Below, one piece after another: positions 1 to 11,165 of a stretch of 64,000 nt of DNA. The stretch is from Stenogyne calaminthoides (lineage: Eukaryota > Streptophyta > Magnoliopsida > Lamiales > Lamiaceae). Numbering within the stretch: position 1 is the first letter of the stretch; each line of letters begins with the position of its first letter. The notes beneath the pieces were generated by a model. It ran no database searches and was not told the DNA's origin. It saw only the letters and a list, made by a program, of their open reading frames with translations. Both the position numbers and the translations under genes were made by a program. The stretch spans positions 30,017,667-30,081,666 of the forward strand of contig JBBCBC010000007.1 of the NCBI GenBank assembly GCA_037126765.1. The letters are read 5' to 3'.

Positions 1-3000
1 ACAATTCCGCAACAACGAATTCAAATAATGAGTTCTCGACTGATCAATGCACTATCAAGAATCGAGCTACTCAACAGATTTTGCTAACTGGTTCCAGGAA
101 AGGAACAATTTACACTGCAGACTGGAACAATTCTCCAAGAAATTTGTGCCTGATTGTTAAGAGTTCCAAAAGCAGCAGTTGGCTCTGGCACAAGAGAATG
201 AGCCATCTGAACTTTAAGACTCTTAACAAGATAGCAAGGATGTCCTGGTTGAGGGTCTCCCAAATGAGGTATTCTCTAAGGATCAGACATGTGTCGCATG
301 TCAGAAGGGAAAACAGGTTAAAGCCTCATTTAAGGGGATCCCAGGACCAACATCCAGCAGAGTATTACAACTGCTCCACATGGATTTATTTGGACTAGTT
401 ACACCACTTAGTCTCAAAGGACGCAAATATACTCTGGTAATTGTGGATGATTATTCCAAGTTTACCTGGGTTGTATTCTTGTATTAGAAGAATGAGACTA
501 CAACTAAGATACCTGAGCTGCTCAAGAGATTACAGAATGAGAAGGGTGTCAGTATTGTGAAAATCAGATCAGATAAATGTACATAATTTCTGAACTCCTT
601 TATTACTGACTTTTGCACTAATTTTTGGTATAGAGCATGAAACATCAGCCGCCTGAACACCACAACAAAATGGTGTAGCAGAACGGAGAAACAAAACACT
701 CAAAGAAGCTGCTCGCACAATGTTGGCTGAACATGCAACTCCAAATCGTTTTTGGGCAGAAGCTATCAACACAACATGTCATACTCAGAACAGATGTTCT
801 CTGACTAAGATTCACTTCAAAACAGGGCAGAAAACCTTGTGTTTCTTACTTCCATGTTTTTGGGTGCAAGTGTTTCATTCACAACAACGGGAAGAGTCAG
901 TTGAAAACCTTTGAAGCCAAGTCAGATGAGGGTATATTCTTAGGATATTCCTCAACTAGCAAAGCTTTCAGGGTGTTCAACAGGCGAACTCTAGTTGTGG
1001 AAGAAACACCACATGTGGTCTTTGATGAGACATCTTCTGAAGAAGAGAAATCTGCCCCAGAACAAGCAGTACCAGATCAACAAGTACCTGATAATCAGAA
1101 AATGGATCAGTTAAGTATCAAAGAAAAGGGATCAGATCACGTAACAGTGTATGTCCCTAAACTTGATCTTAATGATTCACTAGGTCAAACAGACCCTCAG
1201 GTACGTATAACTGTCAATGAAGAAGCTGGCACAACCGAGATAATAATAACCGAACCATCTCGGTTCGGGGAACACCGACATTCCTCGCAGATGGCACACA
1301 TCGATATGATGATTCCAACATCAGCTGAGACTTGTCCATGCCAAGTAGATCCTATTGCTGTACCACTCCCAACCTCTAGTGACTTAATATCAAAAGAGGA
1401 TGTAAATATCCAAACTGATATACATCAGAAAATAAGGACTTGGTTGAAAGACCATCCGATTGATCAGATAATCGGCAATCCTAAAGTCTGAGTCCAAACT
1501 AGACATCAGGTTGGTGAAAGTGCCATGTATTGTTGCTATATGTATTTGAAGGAACCTACCACTATAGAAGAAGCTCTACAAGATGTCAGCTGGATTCTAG
1601 CCATGCAAGAAGAATTAGAGCAGTTTGAGAGGAATCAGGTTTGGAAACTGGTAGACAGACCAACCATCAAGATGTGATAGGCACTAAGTGGGTATTCAAA
1701 AATAAGAGGGATGAGAACAATGTCATAACCAGAAATAAGACAAGACTTGTTGCTAAGGGGTATTCACAATCAGAAGGAATTGATTATGATGAGACCTTTG
1801 CACCGATCCGCTCGTCTGAAGCCATTCGGTCATTTTACGCATATCTTTTGCTACGGAGGGTTTATTTGTGTATCAGATGGATGTAAAGAGTTCATTCTTA
1901 AATGGGGTACTAGTAGAGGAAGTTTATGTTGAACAACCTCTAGGCTTTGAAAGGGCAACCAGGTTTACCGTTTAAGAAAAGCTCTCTATGGCCTGAAACA
2001 AGCTCCTAGAGCTTGGTATGATACACTATCTCAATTCTTGGTAGACAATGGATTCACTAAAGGAACAGTAGACATAACTTTATTCAGAATAGAAGATGGT
2101 GAAGATATTTTGATGGTTCAGATCTATGTGGACGATATTATCTTCGGATCTCCCAACAAGAGCTTATGTGATAGATTCAGCAAACTGATGCAAGGGAAGT
2201 TCGAAATGTCCATGATGGGTCAGATGAATTACTTTCTGGGTCTTCAAGTTAAGCAAAGTACAGAAGGGATATTCATCTGTCAGGCAAAGTACACTAGGAA
2301 TTTGTTGGCTAAATTTGGAATTCAAAATAGTAAGGAAGCCAAAATTTCTATGATGACTGGATTCAAGATGGATCCAGACGAGAATGGTCAGAAAACTAAT
2401 CAGAAAGAATATAGGGCTCTCATTGGATCTTTTTATACCTCACTGCCAACAGACCAGATATAACATTTGCAGTAGGTGTATGTGCCAGATTTCAGGCAAA
2501 TCCGATGCAAAGCCACCTGGAAGCAGCTAAGCGGATTCTTAAGTATCTGAAGGGGACAGTAAACCTCGTGTTATTCTACCCATCAGATGATAATCTAGAG
2601 CTTAGTGGGTATTCTGATTCTGATTATGGAGGTTGCAGAATAGACAGAAAATCAACCTCAGGAACATGTCAGTTCTTAGGAAGCAAACTGATCTCTTGGT
2701 TTTCAAAGAAGCGGACATCTCAAGGCTACATCTACTCTTGAAGTAGAATATATGGCCAGCAGAAATCAAGTTGCTCCCAACCGCTCGCTTAATCGGCCAG
2801 CTGAGGGATTATAACATTGTAGCTACGAATTGTGCCCATATTCTGTGACAGTAATAGTGCTATTGCAATTACTCAGAACTCAGTTCTACATACAAGATGC
2901 AAGCATGTGGATGTCAGACATCACTTTATAAGAGATCACGTCGAAAAGAAGAATATCAGGATGGAAAAGATCCATACTGATAAGCAGAGAGCTGATATCT

Positions 3001-3071
3001 TAACCAAGCCACTAGCTGAAGTCAGATTCAGAGAACTATGTAATGAGTTAGGACTTCTGGATTTAGGATAA
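1..3071 (+). pseudogene. pol: Element B pol remnant (INT, RT, RNase H)
   Basis: Copia polyprotein region for integration and reverse transcription, entering in the gag-pre-integrase domain. In order it shows the HLNFKTLNK zinc-binding stretch (about 205-240), the integrase core start HMDLFG (378-395) with in-frame stops after it, the integrase C-terminus FLGYS (about 930-950), an acidic linker (1020-1490), RT with EEALQD (1570-1590) and the catalytic YVDD (2125-2136), then RNase H with GYSDSDYGG (about 2605-2630), CDSNSAIA (2842-2865) and the C-terminal ADILTKPLAE, ending TAA at 3069. It is cut by many stops and frameshifts (for example near 487, 1491, 1673, 1900 and 2460), so it is an old, dead copy. 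Upstream PR and gag are outside the window. Confidence 0.9.
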
Positions 3072-3284
3072 AGTGCACCAGAAATCTTTGGTGGACTGGT
3101 ATCCAAGACCAGCTGGTTAAGAAACTGACCAGAATAAGAAAGGATCAGCTAGGAAGTGGAACCTCAACTGAATCAGAAAAGGGATATCAGTTGAAGGGGG
3201 AACTTCAACTGATCAGATTGGATCAGAAGGAAACTGACCAGAAAAGTGGGACATTGTTGGGAAAAATTCTAAGGATTAGCCTAC
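3072..3284 (+). other. Element B post-pol spacer with an 11-bp perfect hairpin
   Basis: Non-coding spacer between the pol stop and the insertion point of element A, rich in repeated GGATCAG/AACTGA words. It holds a perfect inverted repeat: ATCAGTTGAAG at 3186-3196, loop GGGGAA, CTTCAACTGAT at 3203-3213. A polypurine/LTR-edge-like string, attgttgggaaaaatt, lies at 3253-3268. The spacer resumes at 19333. Confidence 0.7.
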
Positions 3285-4130
3285 TGTTGGGAGATGAATT
3301 TAATAAAGAAGTTTTGATTAGATCCCAAAACCCCAGAGTATGACATGTTCAGGATAATCTTGATAGATCGAAGTCGTCTCAAAGATAGATTGTTTAGGAA
3401 GTTATCTCGCACCATGTATAGTCGCCAGATATATAGATCGAAGTTAGATTTTGAACACTCAAGACATCAAGACTCAATAAATAATCAAGACATCAAGACT
3501 CGATGAAATAAATCAAGACATCAAGACTCAAGAAGTAATCAAGACATCAAGACTCGAGAAGTTCTTTCAAGACATCAAGACTCAATAAGTAATCAAGACA
3601 TCAAGACTCAAAGAAGTTGTCAAGACTCGGTAGTTCTTGAAGACTTCGATGAAGATATTGAATACTCGAAGATAACCTCGAATGTTCGTGAGGCATTGAA
3701 TAATATCTATCTCAAGACTACAAAACCGAGAAAAACGACATGTTCGTAAAAAGTAGATATTGCCCAAAACATTCTAGTGTAGACAAAAGGAACTAAGTCT
3801 AAGTGTTGTTTCAGGTTATCTCATTCAGAGAGATTGACCAAAAAGAGCCGTTTTGTTTGTCTACATTCACTGAAGACAAGAACCAATTAGAGGAAGACAA
3901 CACTGTACTTCACTAACACTGAAAGCGACAGGACCCTGAATTATGTCAGTAGTACTAAGTTCCAGACTGCAAAAAATTGGTGATTGGCTACATGACTGCA
4001 TATTTCCTAAAACATGCAAAGGAGTGTTCAAACCCTAAAAATAGTCGTTCATCAAACACAAAAAGAGGAAACTCATAAAGCTATCTCTTCCAACGGATAG
4101 TTTTCAAAGAGTGACCTTGGTGAAGTTGCC

Positions 4131-4137
4131 TATAAAT
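4131..4137 (+). promoter_or_regulatory. LTR TATA box, element A 5' LTR
   Basis: CC-TATAAATACC lies about 35 bp downstream of the AACGG-containing motif. The same block occurs at 18262 (A 3' LTR), 44555 (E), 49944 and 63492 (G), and reversed at 32155-32162 (D). It is the probable core promoter for the genomic RNA; the start site would be about 30 bp downstream. Confidence 0.75.
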
Positions 4138-4429
4138 ACCAGTGACCCTTTACATTGTGAGGTATGGGAAATTTCAAAGCAACTCAAGAGCTCATTCGTA
4201 TTATTGCAAATTGAAGCACTAGAATAACCTAGAATTTCCCAAGTGTTTCACATTGGAGAGAGCTCACTATTCTAAGCCTAGAGTGATAGATATATCCAAA
4301 GCTTAGAAGAGATATCCTAGCCTTTGCATCTGTTCTTATTGTAAAGGATATCTCACCCTAGTTGGAAACCAACCCAAAACCCAAACCCTTTGTTAAGGTA
4401 GTTTGTGTGTGTTTTGTTGGTGAGTTAGA

Positions 4430-4618
4430 GTTGTAAAGAGTTAGTAAGCTACAGTGAGTTAGCCAGAAAACTCTAGAGAAGAGGTTAGTAAGCTACTTGT
4501 GGTAGTCTGAGCACTTGTGTGTGTTTGAGTTAGTAAGCTACAGTGAGTTAGCCAGAAAACTCAAGGTAGAAAAGTGAGTAAGCTACAGTGAGTTGGCCTG
4601 AAAGCTTTAGGAAGTGGT
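4430..4618 (+). repeat. Four-copy tandem repeat of about 45 bp in the LTR transcribed part
   Basis: The unit starts TTAGTAAGCTACAGTGAG and runs into TTAGCCAGAAAACTC. Unit starts are at 4441, 4485, 4530 and 4575. Equivalent blocks occur at about 18550-18750, 31690-31860 (reverse), 44865-45040, 50230-50470 and 63800-64000, so the array is an old, retained LTR component. The function is unknown. Confidence 0.8.
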
Positions 4619-5144
4619 TAAGGAATTTCTCTGAAGATCAGAGAGAGTGGACGTAGGAGCTTGAGTCTCTGGACCACTATAATTACTGTGTTGTTTTGCT
4701 TTTCACATCTTTGCATTATTATTCATTGCGTTTTTTCATTTGAAAGCATATTTCACTGATATTCAGTTGGAACCAATCCACTGAACTTGCATCAAATTGG
4801 TCACAACCTTAATCACTGTTTTATTGAAGGGATGATATTTCAGCAAAGCTAAAACGAGTATAAACTTAGGGCCAACCATTCCACACGCTTGAGTAGCTAG
4901 AACAGATAGTTACCAAACTGAACTAACTCTACTGAGTGTTCAGTAAGATAATTATCTGATCCAAGCTCCTCAGGATCCCTGATAAATTCAGGATCAGTTG
5001 GGCTAATCTGAAGCTTCTGAAAGTAGCTCAGGATCATTGTCTCAGTAGACTTTGACTCAGAGCAATCCGCGGCTTCTCGTAAGCAAAATTATCGTGATAA
5101 CTCACCCATCCACCTCGATGAAAGAAAAGTTTTAAAATCACTGA

Positions 5145-5176
5145 ACACGTGTATTTCCACCCCATACACACGTGAG
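5145..5176 (+). promoter_or_regulatory. CACGTG inverted repeat at LTR 3' end (element A)
   Basis: Left arm ACACGTGTAT (5145-5154), a C-rich loop, then a right arm ATACACACGTG carrying a 2-bp insertion compared with sister LTRs. Each arm carries a G-box core (CACGTG). It lies about 25 bp from the LTR end and about 30 bp from the primer-binding site. Confidence 0.6.
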
Positions 5177-5201
5177 ACTCGTTAGCACTGGGACCAACAA
5201 G

Positions 5202-5213
5202 TGGTATCAGAGC
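5202..5213 (+). other. Primer-binding site, initiator tRNA-Met (element A)
   Basis: TGGTATCAGAGC starts two bases after the LTR end and complements the 3' end of plant initiator tRNA-Met, the usual primer for copia minus-strand DNA synthesis. The same site is on the minus strand at 48492-48503 and, altered, at 51055-51065. Confidence 0.92.
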
Positions 5214-5322
5214 AGTGGTTCATTTTAACCACTTGCTTTGGTAGCCATAGTCTATTTGCTGAAAGACTTTGGTGGTTTACTGAATAGAACTGCTTGCTGA
5301 TATCTTACAAGGCTCAGTCATC

Positions 5323-7704
5323 ATGCCTTCTAAGAAACTTCCTATGTTCTCTGTTGAGAGCTATGACCTATGGAGACTGAGAATGCAGGCTCATCTGTAT
5401 TCAAAACATGAAAGAATGTGGAGAGTGGTTTCTGAAGGACCATTCAAATTTACTGTTGTAAATCCCAAAATCACTGATACTGAGAGAAATGATCCGAGGG
5501 ATGAATTTCCTAAACCTGATGACCAACTGACTCCTGATGAGAGAAAGTTAGTCAATCTGGACTACATTGCTAAAGATACTTTGTATAACACTATTGATGA
5601 TGGTGTTATGGGAATGATTTCTCACTGTGAAACTGCAAAAGAAATATGGGACACACTTGTCAAGTATGTGTGTCAAGGCACGATCATATTAAGGAAAACA
5701 AACTTTCTGTTGCTATTGGAAAGTTTGATAGCTTTGAAATGGAAGATAGTGAATCCATTGACAAATTTGAGGTCAGATTCACTAGCATCATGAATGATCT
5801 AAGTGCTCTTGGGAAAAGATACCCACAGAGAGAAGTGGCACTGAAAATTCTAGAGGATTATCTAAGAAATGGGATATACATGCTGTGGTGATTGAAAACA
5901 CAAAAAATATTGATTCCATGCCATATCAACAAGTTTTCTTTGAACTGAAAGCTTATGAGTTTGTGATTGACAAGAAAACTAAGAAATCTGACAGCAAAGA
6001 TGATTCTTCATCTAGCAAGAATGTGGCTTTCAAAGCCACAAAGAGAAATCCTATAAGTCTAGAGAGTCTGAGAACTCACTTGCCAAAAATCAGGATGAGC
6101 AGGAGGACAAGCTAGTACTGATGGCAAGGAGGTTTGAAAGACTCAATAGCAGATATGGGAAATATAAGAAATATTACAGGAATCACAGGTACAAGAGAGA
6201 CTCAGAAGCTGAGGACAGATACACTGAGAAAAGGAAGAACCAGAAAGCTGAAGGATCCTCATCCAAGAAGAAGGACTCCAAGACCAAGGAGGAAAGTGAT
6301 CAGGATGATGATACCAACAGATGCTATAACTGTCAAAAGAAAGGTCACTTCCAATATGACTCTCCTGAGCTGAGAAAGCCATGATTGCAGAAGAGAGACA
6401 GGAAGATCTCCAACAAGAAAGCTATGATTGCAGAAGAGGAAGAACATTCCGAAGAAGGTTCCAGTTCCTCAGATGAGATTTTCTCAGACAGTGATAGTGA
6501 TGATGTCTGTCTTATGGCTGTAGAGGAGGTAAATTCTTCTATCTCTGTTGTTGCTCCTACACAAGCACATGAGTTCTCAAGTTCAACTGTAAACAACAAC
6601 TTTGACCTGATGGATTCATTTGAGAATCTTATGAAGGACTATTCTGTGTTACAAGAACTGCTCACTGAAACTCAAGAGCAGAACAAGGAACTGACTGCTG
6701 AGAATCTGAAGTGGAAAGACTCTAAAAATGCTGAGATCACTTCTCAATTGATGGGAACTACTGATGAACTGGATGTTCTGAAAGTACAACTCTCAGAAAA
6801 AGAGAAGGTGATAGAGATCCTGAATGGAAAATTAGAGAAATCCGCTAAAGAGATTCAACTTATTAGAACTGAGTTCAATGACCTCTTTGAGAAACACGAG
6901 ACTCTAAAGAAATGTGAGGATAGTGCTCATAGAAAGTTAGCTCTAATGAATTCTGCATCTAAAAGTAATAGATGAAATTCAGAGTTATCAAAGACCTGCT
7001 ACTATAAAAGCTGGATTGGGATACATTCCAGGGGGAACCTCACAAGGTCTTCTGAATGCTGCTTCTAGTAGCACCAAGACTATCTTTATTAAACCAGTGG
7101 CATCTAAACTTATTACTGAAGAACAGCCCAGAGTTTTAGACAAGGGTAAAGGACCTTTGGTTTCAGAAAAACTGAAGGTTCAGGGAAGAAAGCCCAAACC
7201 TCAGGAAAAGGCTAGAAAACCTGAACACTCAGTAGGAAATTTTCAGGCCAGTACTTCAAAGCCTCAGGCTAAGAATACCAACCTGAAGAGATCTGCACTG
7301 AACCATCAGAGGAATTATCAGAAGAGAAACACTCAGCAGAGATATTCTCAACTGAAAAGACCAAGTCCTCAGATTACTGAAAGACCCCAATTTCAGTACA
7401 GGCAACCTAAACCCCACTTGTCTAAGGGTAAAGGTTTCATGAACCCAAGTCAGCAGAGACAGAGACTAGCTGTACCAAAGCTAAGACACTTGAACAAAAA
7501 GCCTGAACCCAAGAAGAACTCTAAGGCTCATGTTCATGCTAAGGCTGGCACTCATACACAAGGTACTGCCAAGGCACCTAGGGTAGTGAATGTGTATGTA
7601 GATGTTTATGGGAGACAAATCAGAGAGTTATCAGGCATATTTGGGTTCCCAAAGGTACAACTAACCTGGTAGGACCCTACACCAAATGGGTACCTAAAAA
7701 CTGA
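5323..7704 (+). pseudogene. gag: Element A gag (broken)
   Basis: Structural protein of the retrotransposon particle. The start is the ATG reading MPSKKLPMFS, shared with the copy on the minus strand at 48381. Next come a capsid-like region (DLWRLRMQAHL, KEIWDTL; about 5350-5960), a Lys/Ser-rich stretch, a zinc knuckle CYNCQKKGHFQYDS (about 6322-6363) whose last Cys is Ser, a long acidic coiled coil (6385-6960) and a Gln/Lys/Pro-rich basic linker (7016-7672). It ends at an in-frame TGA (7702-7704). Frameshifts occur near 5670, 5880, 6050 and 6970, and a short deletion follows the knuckle. The Cys to Ser change would by itself weaken RNA binding. The coiled coil is typical of Sirevirus-sized Gag. 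Confidence 0.88.
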
Positions 7705-7717
7705 TCTGTTTTTCAGG
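7700..7717 (+). promoter_or_regulatory. gag-pol junction: TGA stop followed by splice-acceptor-like tract
   Basis: TGA at 7702-7704 is followed in frame by TCTGTTTTTCAG (to 7716), and the reading frame stays open into the protease (ATG at 7762, 60 nt after the TGA). The same arrangement occurs at 26480 (C), on the minus strand at 46307-46293 (F) and at 53604 (G, with the final CAG altered). Readthrough of UGA or splicing to the AG would both join gag to pol. Confidence 0.55.
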
Positions 7718-10700
7718 TAAAGGAAAAGGGCACTGAGCTGAATGAATACAACATAGCACTGATGAGTGGAAATGAATTGGCACCTGCTGTATGGTATCTG
7801 GACATTGGATGTTCAAGACATATGACAGGATATAAGCAACTACTCACTGACTATGTTGAGCAAAAATGCCCTCAGATCACATTTGGAGACAATTCCAAAG
7901 GACAAACTGAAGGATATGGAACTCTTGAAGTTGATTCTGTTCATATCCATAGTGTTTCATATGTGTCTGGTTTAAAGCATAACTTGCTTTCTATCAGTCA
8001 ATTCTGTGACAAAGGATTCAGTGTTGAGTTCTCAAAGTACTTATGCTATGTGAAAGATAATACTTCACAGAAAATTTTACTGACTGGTACTAGAAAAGGA
8101 AATGTGTATCTTGCTGATTGGAAATTATCTCCTAAAGATACATGTTTGGTTGCAAAAAGTTCCACTGATACCAGTTGGTTGTGGCACAAAAGACTGAATC
8201 ACTTAAACTTTAAAACCCTGAACAAACTTGCAAGATTAACACTTGTGAGGGGGTTACCAAATGAAGTGTTCAGTAAAGATCATGTTTGTGATGCTTGTCA
8301 GAAAGGAAAACAAATCAGAGCATCTTTCAAAAGCAAAGTAGATGTCTCTCTCGATGAATACTACAACTGTTACATATGGATCTCTTTGGTCCAGTAACAC
8401 ATGTGAGCACTAATGGCAGGAAATACACACTTGTGGTAGTTGATGACTACTCTAGATACACATGGGTCATATTCTTACTCAGTAAGAAAGAGACTCGAAC
8501 AAAACCCGTATCGAACTCATCGAAAAGGCTCAAGATTGAAAAGAATCTCGAGTGTGGTCAAAATCGATCGGATAAAAGGAACCGAAGTTTATCAATCATA
8601 TCATATCCGATTATTATTGCAAAGAAATAATATAACCCATGAAACATCACCGCAAGGACCCCACAAATGAATGATGTTGCCGAAAGAAGAAATAGGACTC
8701 GAAAGAAGTTTTGAAGAACAATGATTGGCCGGGTGACATTCCTAAGAGATTTTGGGCTGAAGCTATCAACACTGCATGCTACTCTCAGAACAGATCCATG
8801 CTGACCAAGAGTCAAGGAAAAACTCATTATGAGCTATGGAATGAAAGGAAGCCTCTTGTTTCTTTCTTTCGTGTGATTGTTTGCAAGTGTTTCGTACACA
8901 ATAATGGTAAAGATCAGTTGAAAACTTTTGATAGCAAAGCTGATGAAGGGATATTCTTAGGATATTCTGAAGTCAGTAAAGCCTTCAGAGTTTACAACTG
9001 TAGGACTCTTATTGTGGAAGAAACACCTCATGTTTTTTTTGATGAATCTACTTGTGTTCAAAAGAAACAGGAACATGACTCAGGAGAACTGATCAAGAGA
9101 ATCACCAGACTTAGCCTGAAAAAGAAATCCTTTGAACCTGGAAAGAAGAAGTCAGTCACTTTCTATGAATGAAGTGAATCAGACTCAGACAAAGAAGTTC
9201 AGGATGGAAAATCTCAGGATGGTGAGACTCAGGATGGAAATTCTCCACTGAAGGAAAGCCAACACATTGAAGTCGACTAATCAACATACACCCGCCTGCA
9301 CCACGGTATGTAATGCCGATGAAGATGTGGTCACAGCTGAGGCAAACTCTGAATCTATCAACCAAAGGGGAACAAATGTCTCTGAAAATGTTCTGAATGG
9401 AATTTCCCCTGAGGAAGATGATTCCCTTTCTCTTTTTTGTTGTTCCCTGAATTTAATGAACTGCCTGAACCTAACATTTCTGATGTTGAGGACACTACTG
9501 AAGGGGGAACATCCAGGAGAAAATGGTTGGATAGCCATCCTACAAATCAGATTGTGGGTGATCTATCAGAAGGAGTAAAGACAAGACGGTTCCATGGTGA
9601 AAGTGCTTTGTTCTGCTGCTTCCTATCTGAAAAAGAACCTACTAAGATTGAAGAAGCTCTACAAGACTCATTCTGGATTGTTGCTATGCAAGAAGAATTG
9701 AATCAGTTCTCAAGGAATGAAGTTTGGGAGTTAGTGGACAGACTTAAAAGGCACAATGTGATTAGAACTAAGTGGGTGTTCAAGAATAAGAGAGATGAAA
9801 TCAACAACATTGTGAGAAATAAGGCAAGGCTAGTTGCACAAGGTTATTCCCAAGAAGAAGGCTTGGATTATAATGAAACCTTTGCACCTGTTGCAAGACT
9901 AGAAGCCATCAGATTGTTTCTTGCATATCTTTTGCCCCCACATGAAATTCACAATCTATCGATGGATGTGAAAAGTGCATTTACGAATGGTGTGCTTAAG
10001 GAGGAAGTATATGTGGAACAACCTCCGTGATTTTGTCGAAATGACCAAGTTTACTGAGCTCGAGAAAAGCCTTGTATGGTCTTAAGCAAGCACCCCGAGC
10101 ATGGTATGATACCCTTTCTCGGTTTCTTCTTGACCATGGTTTTATCAAAGGAACCGTGATAAGACTTTGTTCGAGATAGAAGATGGAAAGGATATTTTAC
10201 TAGTTCGGATCTATGTGGATGACATCATATTTGGATCTCCAAATCATCGGGTTGTGTAAAAAATTTTCTACTCGATGAAAGGAAAGTTTGAGATGTCAAT
10301 GATGGGGAGATGAATTTCTTTCTTGGACTTGAATTGAAACAAACTAAGGAAGGAATATTCATCAATCAAGCAAAAATACACCGTAGATCCGATTGCAAAG
10401 TATGGAGTATGAGAATTACAATGCGCTTAGAATTCCCATGAATACTAATTACAAGATGGATCCCGATCCTCGAAGGCAAATCAAGAAATCACACTGATTA
10501 TAGAGGGATCATTGGATCACTGCTATATCTCACAGCAAGTAGGCCTGATATAACATTTGTTGTTGGGATATGTGCAAGATACCAAGCTAATCCTAAGGCT
10601 AGTCACATGGAGGCTGCCAAAAAGATTCTGAAATATCTTAAAGGCACTGTGAATAGAGGATTATGGTATCCAGCTGATGATAACCTTGAATTAACTGGTT

Positions 10701-11165
10701 ATTCAGATGCTGATTATGGAGGATGTAGAATTGACAGGAAGTCTACCACATGAACTTTTCAATTTCTTGAAGTAAACCGATATCATGGTTTTGAAAGAAA
10801 CAAACCTCGAAGAGCAACAAGTACTCATCAGAATGAATACATGTCTCAAGCAGAAAGTTTGTTGTGCCGCATTCTTTGCCTCGATAACAATTTAGGGATT
10901 ATAAGATTATAGCCAATGAAATACCTATATTTTGTGATAATAATAGTGCAATTGCTATTACACAAAAAATCCTATTATTGCACACCGGATGTAAGCATGT
11001 TGATATCGGACATCACTTCATCGTAGATCATGTTGAGAAGAAAGACATCGAGAATGGAGAAAATTCATCTTGATAAGCAGAGAGTCGATATCTTGACTAA
11101 ACCTTTGGTCAATCAAGATTTCAAGAACTATCGATTGAATTAGGTATGTTGGATCCAGTGAATAA
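7705..11165 (+). pseudogene. pol: Element A pol (PR-INT-RT-RNase H, broken)
   Basis: Copia polyprotein. Protease motif WYLDIGCSRHMTG (about 7789-7830) has Ile in place of Ser in the usual DSG triad. The pre-integrase domain carries the H...H...C...C site (LWHKRLNHLNF, VCDACQKGK; 8170-8310). Integrase core starts HMDLFGP (about 8370). The C-terminal FLGYSEVSKAFR is near 8950. RT runs from EEALQDSFW (about 9650) with YVDD at 10212-10223. RNase H includes GYSDADYGG (about 10700) and DNNSAIA, ending near 11165. Reading is broken at 8397, 9172, 10030 and many times after. The blocks 8490-8720, 10030-10490 and 10740-11165 differ from sister copies mainly at CAG/CTG, so many of these breaks may be sequence error. 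Confidence 0.88.

Larger units (their letters stand above)
3285..5199 (+). repeat. Element A 5' LTR (1915 bp)
   Basis: Begins TGTTGGGAGATG and ends GGACCAACA. U3 holds an AAGACATCAAGACTCGA-type minisatellite (about 3455-3640), AGCCGTT/CCAACGG motifs (3846-3852, 4090-4096) and a TATA box (4131-4137). Downstream are four copies of a roughly 45-bp repeat (GTTAGTAAGCTAC..., 4430-4618) and a CACGTG inverted repeat close to the 3' end. Differences from the 3' LTR in the first 150 bp fall largely at CAG/CTG sites. Confidence 0.95.

Noticed and set aside
3455..3640. Short direct repeats that could be read as a CRISPR-like array
   Set aside because: Units are degenerate, directly adjoining, of uneven length and inside a plant LTR. 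There are no unique spacers and no cas genes.
5202..5213. A tRNA gene or fragment at the primer-binding site
   Set aside because: Only 12 bases complement the tRNA 3' end, and no cloverleaf can be built around them.
8376..8670. Overlapping open frames after the A integrase start
   Set aside because: They are frame-shifted readings of the same integrase core within a CAG/CTG-damaged block, not separate genes.
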